Shown: positions 51,659 to 61,921, counted from the first letter of the stretch. The stretch: 64,000 nt of DNA from Bradyrhizobium iriomotense (GCF_018130765.1 NZ_JAFCJZ010000005.1:62001-126000); one strand, 5' to 3'. Numbers and translations are program-made. The notes: generated by a model not told the origin, from the letters alone.

Positions 51659-52172
51659 TAATCCAGCCGCTGGTTTGATCCGGAGATTCGACGCGAATCG
51701 CGACCGGCGCTGCCGGAGCCCTCAGCCGTGATTGCGTGACGTTTACCTCGAATTTGAGCGGTCTTTTGCAACGAGCGCCATCGTTCCATTGCCACTCTTG
51801 AAGGTTAATCCTCCGCCTTAGTTGCAGCGCCGTCAAGGGGAACCTGAACGTAGAAGGCGGCTCAAAAGGCTTACCGAAGCCGCTGAATTCGCTACTGCAA
51901 AATCAAAATCTTCGCGTCCGTGCGCTGTCAAGCAAACCGCCTTCTCTCTTGGGCAAGTTTCCCGGTGGCGAAGTGGTTAGGGATTGCGGCAGGAACAACA
52001 AGAACGGGCCGCTCCTGCACGTGGACCCGTGGCTCTCATCAGGAGGAGGAAACACCACAGCATCGTTTCTGGTCCCAACCGTGACCGCCCTGCACGAGCA
52101 GACGCCGGACGAGAAGCCCGGTGATTGAGCAATGCTTCGGAACAATAAACGAGACCAACGGAGGAAATGACT
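51659..52172. other. Long intergenic region upstream of xoxF
   Basis: 514 bases between the AraC gene and xoxF. No ORF over 80 residues with convincing coding character was seen. It is AT-richer near 51880-51920. CCTGCACG occurs twice about 76 bases apart (near 52014 and 52090). A GGAGGAGGAAA near 52040 looks like a ribosome site but has no clear gene. The xoxF site GGAGGAAATGACT is at its end. It should hold the xoxF promoter and a long leader. Confidence 0.6.
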
Positions 52173-53978
52173 ATGCGCAAGGTGCTACTGGCGACTTATC
52201 TTGGCTCCGCGGCGGCTCTCGCCGTCGGCAGCGCTTCAGCCAATGATGAGCTGATCAAGATGTCGCAGAACCCGAAAGACTGGGTCATGCCGGCGGGCGA
52301 CTACGCCAATACCCGCTATTCCAAGCTGAACCAGATCAACGCACAAAACGTGGGCAAGCTCCAGGTCGCCTGGACCTTCTCGACCGGCGTGCTGCGCGGC
52401 CACGAAGGCGGCCCGCTGATCATCGGCAACGTCATGTACGTCCACACGCCGTTCCCGAACAAGGTCTACGCCATTGACCTTTCCAACGAGAACAAGATCA
52501 TCTGGAAGTACGAGCCCAAGCAGGATCCGAACGTCATCCCGGTGATGTGCTGCGATACAGTCAACCGCGGCCTGGCCTATGGCGACGGCAAGATCATCCT
52601 GCATCAGGCCGACACCAACCTCGTCGCGCTCGACGCCAAGACCGGGCAAGTGGCCTGGAGCTCGACCAACGGCAACCCTGCGAAGGGTGAGACCGGCACC
52701 TCGGCGGCGCTCGTCGTCAAGGATAAGGTCCTGGTCGGCATCTCCGGCGGCGAGTTCGGCGTGCAGTGCCACGTCACCGCCTATGACCTCAAGACCGGCA
52801 AGCAGGCCTGGCGCGCCTTCTCCGAAGGCCCGGACGACCAGATCAAGTTCACCGCGGCCACCACCGCGCTCGGCAAGCCGGTCGGCGCTGACTCCTCGCT
52901 GAAGACCTGGCAGGGCGATCAGTGGAAGATCGGCGGCGGCTGCACCTGGGGCTGGATGTCCTACGATCCTTCACTGAACCTCGTCTATTACGGGTCGGGC
53001 AATCCCTCGACCTGGAATCCGAAGCAGCGTCCGGGCGACAACAAATGGTCGATGACCATCTTCGCGCGCAACGCGGACACCGGCGAAGCCAAGTGGGTCT
53101 ATCAGATGACGCCCCACGACGAGTGGGACTATGACGGCGTCAACGAGATGATCCTCTCGGATCAGCAGATCAACGGCCAGGCGCGCAAGCTCCTGACCCA
53201 TTTCGACCGCAACGGTCTCGCCTACACCATGGACCGTGAGAGCGGCGAGCTGCTGGTCGCCGAAAAGTACGATCCGAAGGTGAACTGGACCTCCGGCGTC
53301 GACATGAACAAGAACTCGCCGACCTACGGCCGTCCGAAGGTGCTCGACGCAGCTTCGACCGACAAGGCCGGTGAAGACCACAACGTGAAGGGCATCTGCC
53401 CGGCCGCGCTCGGCACCAAGGACGAGCAGCCGGCAGCCTACTCGCCGGACACGCAGCTGTTCTACGTTCCGACCAACCACGTCTGCATGGACTACGAGCC
53501 GTTCAAGGTGAGCTACACCGCGGGCCAGCCCTATGTGGGTGCGACGCTCTCGATGTATCCGCCGCAGGGTGAAAGCCACATGGGCAATTTCATCGCCTGG
53601 GACGGCAAGACCGGCAAGATCGTCTGGTCGAACAAGGAGCAGTTCTCGGTCTGGTCGGGTGCGCTTGCAACCGCCGGCGGCGTGGTGTTCTACGGCACGC
53701 TCGAAGGCTACCTGAAGGCGGTCGACGCCAAGTCCGGCAAGGAGCTCTACAAGTTCAAGACTCCCTCCGGCATCATCGGCAACGTCACCACCTATGAGAA
53801 CGGCGGCAAGCAGTATGTCGCAGTGCTCTCGGGCGTCGGTGGCTGGGCCGGCATTGGTCTGGCCGCAGGCCTGACCGATCCGACCGCCGGTCTCGGCGCA
53901 GTCGGCGGCTACGCGGCCCTCAGCAACTACACGGCGCTCGGCGGTACGCTGACCGTGTTCTCGCTGCCGACGAACTAG
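52173..53978 (+). CDS. xoxF: Lanthanide-dependent methanol dehydrogenase XoxF
   Basis: A 601-residue periplasmic quinoprotein that oxidises methanol to formaldehyde (or formate) with PQQ and a lanthanide. Signal peptide about 1-23. The vicinal disulfide is Cys126-Cys127. The catalytic Asp319 and the lanthanide-specific Asp321 lie in [11 protein letters not shown]; calcium MxaF enzymes have Ala at the second site. Glu in GGEFGV and Asn in GNPSTWNP complete the metal site. The ATG at 52173 is used because it has ideal spacing from GGAGGA; an ATG at 52167 is too close. The cytochrome gene, flhA and gfa follow. Subtype looks like XoxF5. Confidence 0.97.
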   Translation: MRKVLLATYLGSAAALAVGSASANDELIKMSQNPKDWVMPAGDYANTRYSKLNQINAQNVGKLQVAWTFSTGVLRGHEGGPLIIGNVMYVHTPFPNKVYAIDLSNENKIIWKYEPKQDPNVIPVMCCDTVNRGLAYGDGKIILHQADTNLVALDAKTGQVAWSSTNGNPAKGETGTSAALVVKDKVLVGISGGEFGVQCHVTAYDLKTGKQAWRAFSEGPDDQIKFTAATTALGKPVGADSSLKTWQGDQWKIGGGCTWGWMSYDPSLNLVYYGSGNPSTWNPKQRPGDNKWSMTIFARNADTGEAKWVYQMTPHDEWDYDGVNEMILSDQQINGQARKLLTHFDRNGLAYTMDRESGELLVAEKYDPKVNWTSGVDMNKNSPTYGRPKVLDAASTDKAGEDHNVKGICPAALGTKDEQPAAYSPDTQLFYVPTNHVCMDYEPFKVSYTAGQPYVGATLSMYPPQGESHMGNFIAWDGKTGKIVWSNKEQFSVWSGALATAGGVVFYGTLEGYLKAVDAKSGKELYKFKTPSGIIGNVTTYENGGKQYVAVLSGVGGWAGIGLAAGLTDPTAGLGAVGGYAALSNYTALGGTLTVFSLPTN

Positions 53979-53995
53979 GCCAGTTCAGTATCGCT

Positions 53996-54024
53996 CCGGC
54001 GCGTGGATCAACTCCACGCGCCGG
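53996..54024 (+). promoter_or_regulatory. Strong hairpin between xoxF and its cytochrome gene
   Basis: A perfect 12-bp GC-rich stem (CCGGCGCGTGGA / TCAAC / TCCACGCGCCGG) 17 bases after xoxF. No U-tract follows, so it may be a 3'-stabilising or processing hairpin that lets xoxF mRNA accumulate above the downstream genes, rather than a terminator. Confidence 0.65.
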
Positions 54025-54058
54025 CTCGTCTCCACCGAACGCCTTCGAGGAAAATCTC

Positions 54059-54580
54059 TTGCGTAAAATCTGCTTTGTCATTGCTGCGGTGATCTTCGTT
54101 ACGTCGGGAGGAATTGCGACCGCGGACGGTCCGGGCGACCCGGCCGCCGTGAAGAAGGAAGACGACGGGAAATGGCTCGATAAGGAAGGAAACCCGACCT
54201 ACAAGATTTCGGCCGACGGCACCGTGGACTGGTTCACCTATTCCGGCTACCGCCGCTATCACTCCGACTGCCACGTCTGCCACGGCCCCGACGGCATGGG
54301 ATCCACCTACGCACCGGCGCTGAAGGACTCGGTCAAGACCATGAGCTATGGCGACTTCCTTGGCGTCGTCGCCTCCGGTCGCAAGAACATATCGACCGCG
54401 CAGGAGAACGTCATGCCGGCCTTCGGCGACAACCCGAACGTCGCCTGCTACATGGACGATCTGTACGTCTATCTGCGCGCCCGCTCCAACGAGGCGTGGG
54501 GCCGGCAGCGTCCGGCCAACAAGGAAGCGAAGACGGAGGCCTACACCAAGGCCGAAGACGCCTGCATGGGCAAGAAATGA
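54059..54580 (+). CDS. xoxG: Methanol metabolism-related c-type cytochrome (XoxG-like)
   Basis: A 173-residue periplasmic cytochrome with a signal peptide (about 1-22) and a TTG start after GAGGAAAATCTC. The haem motif is DCHVCH (Cys71, Cys74, His75), and Met119 (VMPAFG) is the likely axial ligand. Extra Cys residues at 130 (VACY) and near the C-terminus (DACM) mark the four-cysteine cytochrome family tied to methanol oxidation. It should accept electrons from XoxF. Confidence 0.93.
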   Translation: MRKICFVIAAVIFVTSGGIATADGPGDPAAVKKEDDGKWLDKEGNPTYKISADGTVDWFTYSGYRRYHSDCHVCHGPDGMGSTYAPALKDSVKTMSYGDFLGVVASGRKNISTAQENVMPAFGDNPNVACYMDDLYVYLRARSNEAWGRQRPANKEAKTEAYTKAEDACMGKK

Positions 54581-54640
54581 ACGTTGCTAGGACTGCCGAG
54601 ACTACGTCCTGGCGTCTTACGAGAATTTGAGGAGCTACCG

Positions 54641-55750
54641 ATGAAGACACGTGCCGCCGTCGCTTTCGAAGCCAAGAAGCCACTCGAGATCGTCGAAGTC
54701 GACCTGGAAGGCCCCAAGGCCGGCGAGGTCCTGGTCGAGATCAAGGCAACGGGCATCTGCCACACCGACGCCTACACGCTCGACGGCTTCGACAGCGAGG
54801 GAATCTTCCCGTCGATCCTGGGCCATGAGGGCGCCGGGATCATTCGCGAGATCGGCCCCGGCGTCACCTCGGTGAAACCGGGCGACCACGTCATTCCGCT
54901 CTACACGCCGGAATGCCGGCAGTGCAAAAGCTGCCTGAGCCAGAAGACCAATCTCTGCACCGCGATCCGCGCGACGCAGGGCAAGGGCGTGATGCCCGAC
55001 GGCACCAGCCGCTTCTCCTACAAGGGCAAGCCGATCTACCACTACATGGGCTGCTCGACCTTCTCGAACTTCACCGTTCTGCCGGAGATCGCGGTCGCCA
55101 AAATCCGCGAGGACGCGCCGTTCGACAAGAGCTGCTACATCGGCTGCGGCGTCACCACCGGTGTCGGCGCCGTCGTCAACACCGCCAAGGTCGAGCCGGG
55201 CGCCAACGTGGTCGTGTTCGGTCTCGGCGGCATCGGGTTGAACGTCATCCAGGGCGCCAAGATGGCCGGCGCCGACAAGATCATCGGCGTCGACGTCAAC
55301 GACTCCAAGGAAGATTGGGGCCGCCGGTTCGGCATGACCCACTTCGTCAATCCCAAGAAGATCACCGGCGATATCGTCCCGCATCTCGTCAACCTGACCG
55401 ACGGCGGCGCCGACTACACCTTCGACTGCACCGGCAACACCACGGTGATGCGCCAGGCGCTGGAAGCCTGCCATCGCGGCTGGGGCACCTCGATCATCAT
55501 CGGCGTTGCCGAAGCCGGCAAGGAGATCGCCACCCGCCCGTTCCAGCTCGTCACCGGGCGCAACTGGCGCGGCACGGCCTTCGGCGGCGCGCGCGGCCGC
55601 ACGGACGTGCCGAAGATCGTCGACTGGTACATGAACGGAAAGATCCAGATCGATCCGATGATCACCCACGTGCTCAAGCTCGAAGAGATCAACAAGGGGT
55701 TTGACCTCATGCACGAGGGCAAATCCATCCGTTCAGTCGTCGTGTACTAG
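54641..55750 (+). CDS. flhA: S-(hydroxymethyl)glutathione dehydrogenase / class III alcohol dehydrogenase
   Basis: A 369-residue zinc-dependent dehydrogenase that oxidises S-hydroxymethylglutathione to S-formylglutathione with NAD. Catalytic zinc ligands include Cys40 and His62 with Glu63 (GHEGAG); structural zinc is held by Cys92, Cys95, Cys98 and Cys106. The NAD site is [11 protein letters not shown]. The ATG at 54641 follows GAGGAGCTACC. It is flanked by xoxG and gfa. Also called adhC/frmA. Confidence 0.96.
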   Translation: MKTRAAVAFEAKKPLEIVEVDLEGPKAGEVLVEIKATGICHTDAYTLDGFDSEGIFPSILGHEGAGIIREIGPGVTSVKPGDHVIPLYTPECRQCKSCLSQKTNLCTAIRATQGKGVMPDGTSRFSYKGKPIYHYMGCSTFSNFTVLPEIAVAKIREDAPFDKSCYIGCGVTTGVGAVVNTAKVEPGANVVVFGLGGIGLNVIQGAKMAGADKIIGVDVNDSKEDWGRRFGMTHFVNPKKITGDIVPHLVNLTDGGADYTFDCTGNTTVMRQALEACHRGWGTSIIIGVAEAGKEIATRPFQLVTGRNWRGTAFGGARGRTDVPKIVDWYMNGKIQIDPMITHVLKLEEINKGFDLMHEGKSIRSVVVY

Positions 55751-55782
55751 CCCAAAGACATCACACCCAGGAGGATCGACCC

Positions 55783-56346
55783 ATGACTGTTGCACTCCAT
55801 CCATCGATCGACAACGGCGTCAAACAGGGTAGCGGCAGCTTTGCCGGCGGCACCCTGGTCTGCAAATGCAGCGACCATCCGGTCAAGGTCGGCATCAAGG
55901 GCGACGTCGCCCACAACCACGCCTGCGGCTGCACCAAGTGCTGGAAGCCGCAAGGCGCGACGTTCTCCGTCGTCGCCGTGGTGCCGCGCCAGAACGTCAC
56001 CGTGCTCGAGAACGGCGACAAGCTCCAGATCGTCGACCCCTCGGCCGTGATCCAGCGCTATGCCTGCAAGGCCTGTGGCACGCACATGTACGGCCGTATC
56101 GAGAACAAGAACCATCCGTTCTACGGCCTCGACTTCATCCATCCCGAACTGTTCCAGGAGCAGGGCTCGCAGGCGCCGCAATTCGCCGCCTTCGTCTCCT
56201 CGGTGATCGAATCCGGCGTGAAGCCGGAGCAGATGGCCGGCATCCGTTCGCGGCTGAAGGAAATCGGGCTCGAGCCCTATGACTGCCTGTCGCCGGCGCT
56301 AATGGATGCGATCGCGACCCATGTGGCCAAAGCCAAGGCTGCTTGA
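55783..56346 (+). CDS. gfa: S-(hydroxymethyl)glutathione synthase (Gfa)
   Basis: A 187-residue glutathione-dependent formaldehyde-activating enzyme, proposed to speed the adduct of formaldehyde and glutathione (a carrier role is also argued). Zinc-binding Cys pairs are seen in VCKCSDH (27, 29), [10 protein letters not shown] and [12 protein letters not shown]. The length matches Paracoccus Gfa. It lies 32 bases after flhA, in the xoxFG-flhA-gfa unit. Confidence 0.96.
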   Translation: MTVALHPSIDNGVKQGSGSFAGGTLVCKCSDHPVKVGIKGDVAHNHACGCTKCWKPQGATFSVVAVVPRQNVTVLENGDKLQIVDPSAVIQRYACKACGTHMYGRIENKNHPFYGLDFIHPELFQEQGSQAPQFAAFVSSVIESGVKPEQMAGIRSRLKEIGLEPYDCLSPALMDAIATHVAKAKAA

Positions 56347-56353
56347 CCTGAAC

Positions 56354-56375
56354 GGGCCGCCTGAGCCGGCGGCCC
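56354..56375 (+). terminator. GC-rich hairpin after gfa
   Basis: An 8-bp stem (GGGCCGCC / TGAGCC / GGCGGCCC) starting 7 bases after the gfa stop. No U-run follows, so termination may be partial; a strong intrinsic terminator follows at 56605. Confidence 0.5.
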
Positions 56376-56604
56376 ACGCTCTTGCCACGCCCGTCCGATC
56401 GCTGGTTCCCCCTCCCCCACTCCCAGCGAACCGGACGGGCCTGGCCCCCGGACGATCGCGGCGAAGCCGCCTCCTCGCCTTCGATGTGCTGGCGAGAACC
56501 GTCGGCTCCCTCAGTCCTGGTCTCTGAATGACTGCGCAGTGCCGCTCGCTTCCTGCTTGAGGTCCGCGGCCCTGCGTTTCTCCCTCCCTCGACTGAGGCA
56601 TCCT

Positions 56605-56644
56605 GCTTCGTCCGCGCAGTCTTCCTGGCGGACGAAGCCTTTTT
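56605..56644 (+). terminator. Intrinsic terminator
   Basis: A perfect 10-bp stem (GCTTCGTCCG / CGGACGAAGC) with a 14-base loop, followed by CTTTTT. It is 258 bases past gfa, so either the xoxF-gfa transcript has a long 3' tail or a separate small transcript ends here. Confidence 0.8.
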
Positions 56645-56996
56645 CGCTGCAAGAGCGCATTTGCGGCTGCACGATGCACGCGGCGCGATGTCGCGCCCTG
56701 CTTTTGACAAACCATCGATGCAATCTTTGCCTGGTGAGAACACCTGGCTGTGAACGCCGGGTCGGCGCGATCCCTGCTACGCTCGCGCCGTCACGATGCC
56801 GCACGAAATTCAGAACAATCAAGAACAAGACGGGAGGTATCGAGCACATCCAGACATCGTCATCAGCGTTCCTGCCTCCCTCCGGGATTTGCCCGCGCGG
56901 GACGACGGCAGGGATGCGGCGAGACAACGCGCGGACCACCGCCGGCCGACATCGGCGGATTTGAATCAAGATGCTTATGAAGAGCGAGGGACGATC

Positions 56997-57449
56997 ATGA
57001 TCAAGGTGAAGATCAACGGCCAGGAACAGAGCTGGGACGGCGACCCGGATCTCCCGCTACTCTGGTTTCTGCGCGACGAGGCCGGGCTGACCGGCACCAA
57101 ATACGGCTGCGGCCAGGCCCTGTGCGGCGCCTGCACCGTCATCGTCGACAAGGAGGCCGTGCGCGCCTGCATCACGTCGATCAACGACGTCGCCGGACGC
57201 GAGGTCACCACGATCGAGGGGCTGCATCCGAACGGCGATCATCCCGTGCAGAAGGCCTGGCGCCAGGTCAATGTTCCCCAATGCGGCTTCTGCCAGGCTG
57301 GCCAGATCATGCAGGCCGCGGCGCTTCTGATGGACAATCCAAAACCGTCGCACGACCAGATCCGCGAGGCCATGTCCGGCAACATCTGCCGCTGCGGCTG
57401 CTACCAGCGCATCGAGAACGCGGTCCATCTCGCATCGACGGGAGTGTGA
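56997..57449 (+). CDS. (2Fe-2S) subunit of a molybdenum hydroxylase (IorA-like)
   Basis: A 150-residue protein with two 2Fe-2S clusters. Plant-type ligands are Cys38, 43, 46 and 58 ([12 protein letters not shown]); the second cluster uses Cys96, 99, 131 and 133 ([18 protein letters not shown]). It resembles small subunits of isoquinoline oxidoreductase and periplasmic aldehyde oxidases. It has no signal peptide and is probably carried out by the Tat-signal large subunit encoded one base downstream. The ATG at 56997 fits the family start. Confidence 0.92.
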   Translation: MIKVKINGQEQSWDGDPDLPLLWFLRDEAGLTGTKYGCGQALCGACTVIVDKEAVRACITSINDVAGREVTTIEGLHPNGDHPVQKAWRQVNVPQCGFCQAGQIMQAAALLMDNPKPSHDQIREAMSGNICRCGCYQRIENAVHLASTGV

Positions 57450-57450
57450 C

Positions 57451-59763
57451 ATGAATTTCATCGACAATCCCCGCAAGCTTCGCGGCTTCGAAAAGAACAT
57501 CAGGGTAGAGAAAGTCTCGCGCCGCAGCATCCTGAAGGGGCTCGGCGTCACCGGCGGCTTCGTGCTTGCCGCGCCCGTGATGTCACGCCAGGCGCTCGCC
57601 TATGAGACGGGCGCCGGAAAGATGCCGCACGGCGTCGTGGTCGATCCGCGCGTGTTCGTTTCGGTCGCCCCTGACGGCATCGTCACCATCGTTGGGCACC
57701 GTTCGGAAATGGGCACCGGCGTGCGCACCAGCCTGCCGCTGATCGTGGCCGAGGAAATGGAAGCCGACTGGTCCAGGGTCAAGGTGCAGCAGGCCCATGG
57801 CGACGAGGTCAAGTTCGGCAACCAGGACACCGACGGCTCGCGCAGCACGCGGCACTATCTGATCCCGATGCGCCAGATCGGCGCCTCCGCCCGCACCATG
57901 CTGGAGCAGGCCGCAGCCAAGCGCTGGGGCGTGCCGGCGACCGAGGTCAAGGCCGTCAATCACGAGGTCGTCCATAGCGCCAGCGGACGCAAGCTCGGCT
58001 TCGGCGAGCTCGCTGCCGACGCCGCCAAGGAATCGGTGCCGAGCATCGAAAGCCTCAAGCTGAAGGACCCCAAGGATTTCCGCTATCTCGGCAAGGGCCA
58101 GGTCGGCATCGTCGATCTCCACGACATCACCACCGGGAAGGCGCGATACGGTGCCGACGTACGCTTGCCCGGCATGAAGTACGCCGTGATCGCGCGGCCG
58201 CCGGTGACCGGCGGCAAGCTGGTCAAGTTCGAGCCGGACGCGGCGCTGAAGGTGCCCGGCGTCGAGAAGGTGATGCAGGTGCGCGGCTGGCCGTGGCCCT
58301 CGAAGTTCCAGCCGCTCGGCGGCGTCGCCGTGATCGCGCGCAACACCGGCGCTGCGATCAAGGGCCGGGATGCGCTTAAGCTCGTCTGGGACGACGGCCC
58401 CAACGGCAAGTACGAGTCGGCCGCCTACCGCAAAGAGCTCGAGGAGGCTTCGCGCAAGCCCGGCCTGGTGCTGCGGCAGGAGGGCGATGCGGACACCGCC
58501 CTGAAGGGCGCCGACAAGGTCATCGTCGGCGAATACTACATTCCGCATCTTGCCCATGTCAGCATGGAGCCGCCGGTGGCGGTGGCCGACGTCAAGGGCG
58601 ACAAGGCCGAGATCTGGGCACCGGTGCAGAGCCCGGGCGGCACGCGCGAGGACGTCGCCAAGACGCTCGGCATTCCGGAAGCGAACGTCACCGTCAACGT
58701 GACGCTGCTCGGCGGCGGTTTCGGCCGCAAGTCGAAATGCGACTTTGCGCTCGAAGCCGCGCTCCTGTCGAAAGAGCTCGGTGCGCCGGTGAAGGTGCAG
58801 TGGACGCGCGAGGACGACATCCACAACGGCTTCCTGCACACCGTCTCGGTCGAGCGGATCGAGGCCGGCCTCGACAAGAGCGGCAAGGTGATCGCCTGGC
58901 GCCACCGTAGCGTGGCCCCCAGCATCGCCTCGACCTTTGCGGCCGGCACGGTGCATCAGGCGCCCTTCGAAATCGGCATGGGTCTCGTCGACATGCCGTT
59001 CGAGATCGCCAACATCTCTTGCGAGAATCCGGAAGCGGCCGCGCACACCCGCATCGGCTGGTTCCGCTCTGTCTCGAACATCCCGCGCGCCTTCGCGGTG
59101 CAGTCGATGGTCGGCGAGATCGCGCAGGCCACGGGCCGCGACCAGAAGGACATGCTGCTGCAGCTGATCGGAAGTCCACGCATCGTCAAGCCGGCGGTGA
59201 AGGACCTCTGGAACTATGGCGAGCCCTTTGACAGCTACCCGATCGACACCGCGCGCCTGCGCAAGGTGGTCGAGCTGGTCGCCGAGAAGGGCGAATGGGG
59301 ACGCAAGGTGCCGAAGGGCCACGGTCTCGGCATCGCCGTGCACCGCAGCTTCGTCAGCTACATCGCAACCATCGTCGAGGTGGCCGTCGACGAGAAGGGC
59401 AAGCTGACAGTGCCGCGAGTCGACACCGCGATCGACTGCGGCACCTATGTCAACCCCGAGCGCATCGCTTCGCAGATCGAGGGCGCGGCGATCATGGGCC
59501 TGAGCATCGCCAAATACGGCGAGATCACGTTCAAGGACGGCAAGGTGCAGCAGAAGAACTTTGACGACTTCCAGGTCGTCAGGATGGACGACTCTCCTGT
59601 CGTGACCAACGTCTACATCGTGCCGCCCGGCCCGGACACGCCGCCGAGCGGTGTCGGCGAGCCCGGCGTGCCGCCGTTCGCGCCGGCGCTGATCAACGCC
59701 ATCTTCGCGGCAACCGGAAAGCGTATCCGGAGCTTGCCGATCGGCAAGCAGTTGGAGGCGTAG
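57451..59763 (+). CDS. Molybdopterin-binding large subunit, Tat-exported aldehyde oxidase/IorB-like
   Basis: A 770-residue molybdenum hydroxylase large subunit. An N-terminal Tat motif ([10 protein letters not shown], about 23-32) implies a periplasmic enzyme. Molybdopterin-binding segments include [25 protein letters not shown] and GAAIMGLS; the catalytic Glu737 is in GEPGVPP. Length suits IorB-type subunits. There is no FAD subunit and no cytochrome subunit beside it, so the electron exit is unknown. In this setting it may oxidise aldehydes made by the PQQ dehydrogenases. Substrate not proven. Confidence 0.92.
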   Translation: MNFIDNPRKLRGFEKNIRVEKVSRRSILKGLGVTGGFVLAAPVMSRQALAYETGAGKMPHGVVVDPRVFVSVAPDGIVTIVGHRSEMGTGVRTSLPLIVAEEMEADWSRVKVQQAHGDEVKFGNQDTDGSRSTRHYLIPMRQIGASARTMLEQAAAKRWGVPATEVKAVNHEVVHSASGRKLGFGELAADAAKESVPSIESLKLKDPKDFRYLGKGQVGIVDLHDITTGKARYGADVRLPGMKYAVIARPPVTGGKLVKFEPDAALKVPGVEKVMQVRGWPWPSKFQPLGGVAVIARNTGAAIKGRDALKLVWDDGPNGKYESAAYRKELEEASRKPGLVLRQEGDADTALKGADKVIVGEYYIPHLAHVSMEPPVAVADVKGDKAEIWAPVQSPGGTREDVAKTLGIPEANVTVNVTLLGGGFGRKSKCDFALEAALLSKELGAPVKVQWTREDDIHNGFLHTVSVERIEAGLDKSGKVIAWRHRSVAPSIASTFAAGTVHQAPFEIGMGLVDMPFEIANISCENPEAAAHTRIGWFRSVSNIPRAFAVQSMVGEIAQATGRDQKDMLLQLIGSPRIVKPAVKDLWNYGEPFDSYPIDTARLRKVVELVAEKGEWGRKVPKGHGLGIAVHRSFVSYIATIVEVAVDEKGKLTVPRVDTAIDCGTYVNPERIASQIEGAAIMGLSIAKYGEITFKDGKVQQKNFDDFQVVRMDDSPVVTNVYIVPPGPDTPPSGVGEPGVPPFAPALINAIFAATGKRIRSLPIGKQLEA

Positions 59764-59832
59764 ACGCGGAACAGAGGCGGCCTCGCGCCGCTTCCATCGA
59801 TCTGACGGGAGCAGATCGATGATCAACACCTC

Positions 59833-59871
59833 AAGGGCGCTCGCAGTCTCGCTGTCGGGCGCCTTTTCTTT
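59833..59871 (+). terminator. Probable intrinsic terminator of the molybdenum hydroxylase genes
   Basis: An imperfect stem between AAGGGCGC and GGCGCCTT followed by a T-rich run (TTTTCTTTT). It is 70 bases past the large-subunit stop. The bulge in the stem lowers confidence. Confidence 0.5.
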
Positions 59872-59965
59872 TGACTGCCGCGAGCGCATTCGCCCAGAGC
59901 AGCACCACGCCCCCGACCGCGGCCATGCGCCCGGCCGGAACTCGCTGCCCACGTACCGCCCACGC

Positions 59966-59998
59966 AAAAATGCGGCGGACGTTGCCGTCCGCCGCATT
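59966..59998 (-). terminator. Intrinsic terminator of the third PQQ dehydrogenase gene
   Basis: A perfect 12-bp stem (AATGCGGCGGAC / GTTGCC / GTCCGCCGCATT); on the minus strand it is followed by TTTTT. It lies 45 bases past the stop codon of the minus-strand dehydrogenase. A textbook terminator. Confidence 0.85.
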
Positions 59999-60042
59999 CG
60001 CCACCCCCCTGCTGCTCCGCCTTCGTCGATCCGCCCGCGGAG

Positions 60043-61806
60043 CTATTTCTTCAGCGCGAACACCCAGACCACGCCGCCCTGCGGCACGTTGGCCTCGATG
60101 CCAATGTTGTTGGTCACGAGCGCATCCTGGATACGTTGCGCGTCCACGCCCCATCCCGACTGGATCGCGATGTACTGGGTGCCGTCGATCTCATAGGACA
60201 CCGGCATGCCCATGATGCCGGAGTTGGTCTTCTGCTCCCACAACAGCTCCCCGGTCTTGGCGTTGAAGGCGCGGAAATTGCGGTCGTTGGTGCCGCCGGC
60301 GAAGACGAGATCGCCCGCGGTTGCCGTGACCGATCCGAACAGCTGCGACTTCGGGAAGTTGTGCTGCCACACCTTCTTGCCGGTGACGGGATCCCACGCC
60401 TGCAGCTCGCCGAAATGATCGGCGCCGGGCTTCGTCTTCAGCCCGATGTCTTCGGGCTTGGTACCGAGCCAGAGCTCACCCGGCTTGAGCGCAACCTTCT
60501 CGCCGGTGAAACCGCCGCAGAAGTTCTCGTTGGCGGGCACGTAGACCAGCTTGGTCCGTTCGCTATAGGCCGCCGACGGCCAATCCTTGCCGCCCCACAG
60601 CGATGGGCAGAACTCGACGCGCTTGCCGATGACGGGCTTGTGCGCGGGATCGACGATCGGCTTGCCGGTTTCGGCATCGATGCCCTTCCAGACGTCGGTG
60701 GAGACGAACGGCCAGCCAGCAACGTAATTGATCTTGGTCGGCGCGCGCTCGAGCACCCAGAAGATCGCGTCGCGTCCCGGATGGACCAGGCTCTTGATGT
60801 TGCGGCCATCGCGTTGCAGGTCGATCAGCATCGGCGCCTCGACCTCGTCCCAATCCCAGGAATCATTCTGGTGATATTGGTGATAGGTCTTGATCTTGCC
60901 ATTGTTCGGATCGAGCGCGAGCACCGACGAGGTGTAGAGATTGTCACCGGGATGAGTCTCTCCGGGCCATGGCGCCGCATTGCCGACGCCCCAATAGATT
61001 GTCTTAGTGTCCTTGTCGTAATTGCCGGTCATCCAGGCCGAGCCGCCGCCGTTCTTCCAGTCGTCGCCCTGCCAGGTGTCATGGCCGGGTTCGCCTTCGC
61101 CGGGGATAGTGAAGGTTCGCCACAGCTCCTTGCCGTCCTTGGCATCATAGGCGGCGACATAGCCGCGCACACCGAACTCGCCGCCGGAGCCGCCGACGAT
61201 GACCTTGCCGTCGACGATCAGCGGCATCAGGGTCATGTACTGGCCCTTCTTGTAGTCCTGCACCTTGGTGTCCCACACTACCTTGCCGGTCTTGGCATCC
61301 AGCGCGACGACGTGGTCGTCGGTGGTGGCGAGATAGAGCTTGTCCTCCCAGAGACCGACGCCGCGGCTGGTCGGATGCAGCTGGAACAGATCGTCGGGGA
61401 GCTGCCGCTTGTAGCGCCAGTATTCGTCACCGGTCTTCGCGTTCAGCGCGATCACCTGCCCCATCGGGGTCGCCACGAACATCACGCCGTTGTTGACGAT
61501 GGGCGGCGCCTCGTGGCCTTCGACCACGCCGGTAGCAAAGGTCCAGACCGGCGTGAGATTTTTCACGTTCGAGGCGTTGATCTGGTCGAGCGGACTGTAG
61601 CCCTGCCCGTCATAGGTCCGCCGGTAGAGCATCCAGTTGGCGGGTTCCGGATTTTCCAGCCGCTGCGCGGTGACCGGCGTGTAGCTCTCGATCGGACCGG
61701 CGATTGCGGCGGTCGCGGCAAGACAGGTGAAGGCGACGAAGCCGGACAGGTACCATTGTTTTCTGGTGTTCGACGTTTGCTTGGACGCTTCCTTGGACGT
61801 TTTCAT
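60043..61806 (-). CDS. PQQ-dependent alcohol dehydrogenase lacking the vicinal cysteines
   Basis: A 587-residue periplasmic quinoprotein with a signal peptide (about 15-36). Propeller repeats such as ALDAKTGKVVWDT are present. The metal site has Glu210 (GGEFG), Asn276 (GVGNAAPW), the catalytic Asp318 and Asp320 (SWDWDE), the lanthanide-type pair. The region that holds the adjacent Cys-Cys disulfide in other members reads FQLHPTSRG (141-149) and has none. It follows a Rieske protein gene by 115 bases, an unusual partner. Substrate unknown, probably an alcohol. Confidence 0.92.
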   Translation of the reverse strand: MKTSKEASKQTSNTRKQWYLSGFVAFTCLAATAAIAGPIESYTPVTAQRLENPEPANWMLYRRTYDGQGYSPLDQINASNVKNLTPVWTFATGVVEGHEAPPIVNNGVMFVATPMGQVIALNAKTGDEYWRYKRQLPDDLFQLHPTSRGVGLWEDKLYLATTDDHVVALDAKTGKVVWDTKVQDYKKGQYMTLMPLIVDGKVIVGGSGGEFGVRGYVAAYDAKDGKELWRTFTIPGEGEPGHDTWQGDDWKNGGGSAWMTGNYDKDTKTIYWGVGNAAPWPGETHPGDNLYTSSVLALDPNNGKIKTYHQYHQNDSWDWDEVEAPMLIDLQRDGRNIKSLVHPGRDAIFWVLERAPTKINYVAGWPFVSTDVWKGIDAETGKPIVDPAHKPVIGKRVEFCPSLWGGKDWPSAAYSERTKLVYVPANENFCGGFTGEKVALKPGELWLGTKPEDIGLKTKPGADHFGELQAWDPVTGKKVWQHNFPKSQLFGSVTATAGDLVFAGGTNDRNFRAFNAKTGELLWEQKTNSGIMGMPVSYEIDGTQYIAIQSGWGVDAQRIQDALVTNNIGIEANVPQGGVVWVFALKK

Positions 61807-61921
61807 GGACGTTCCCCTTTTTCATCCGTTTGAATTCTTTTTGAATTCTTGTCGTTCGTCCCGTCGTCCGCCCCTCGGCGGATGCGGCCTCTCGTGACGC
61901 GGGCATACCCCGCACCGTCCA

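Larger units (their letters stand above)
56347..56996. other. 650-base gene-free region with an embedded terminator
   Basis: No ORF here has coding character. Apart from the hairpins at 56354 and 56605 the region shows no clear motif. It should contain the promoter of the molybdenum hydroxylase pair in its right part (after 56645). The stretch 56376-56604 is a possible site for a small RNA or a long 3' UTR. Confidence 0.6.

Noticed and set aside
57583..59997. 804-residue frame antisense to the molybdenum hydroxylase large subunit
   Set aside because: Shadow composition (His, Arg, Asp, Leu) and no motif, whereas the plus-strand protein has its catalytic Glu and cofactor segments.
60136..61833. 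565-residue frame antisense to the third PQQ dehydrogenase
   Set aside because: No recognisable domain; the minus-strand gene has a full quinoprotein metal site and a terminator.
61797..61850. Short direct repeats (TTGGACG-type and GAATTCTT twice) near the third PQQ dehydrogenase start
   Set aside because: Too few and too short for a CRISPR or a clear operator; part is coding for the Lys/Ser/Thr-rich N-terminus.
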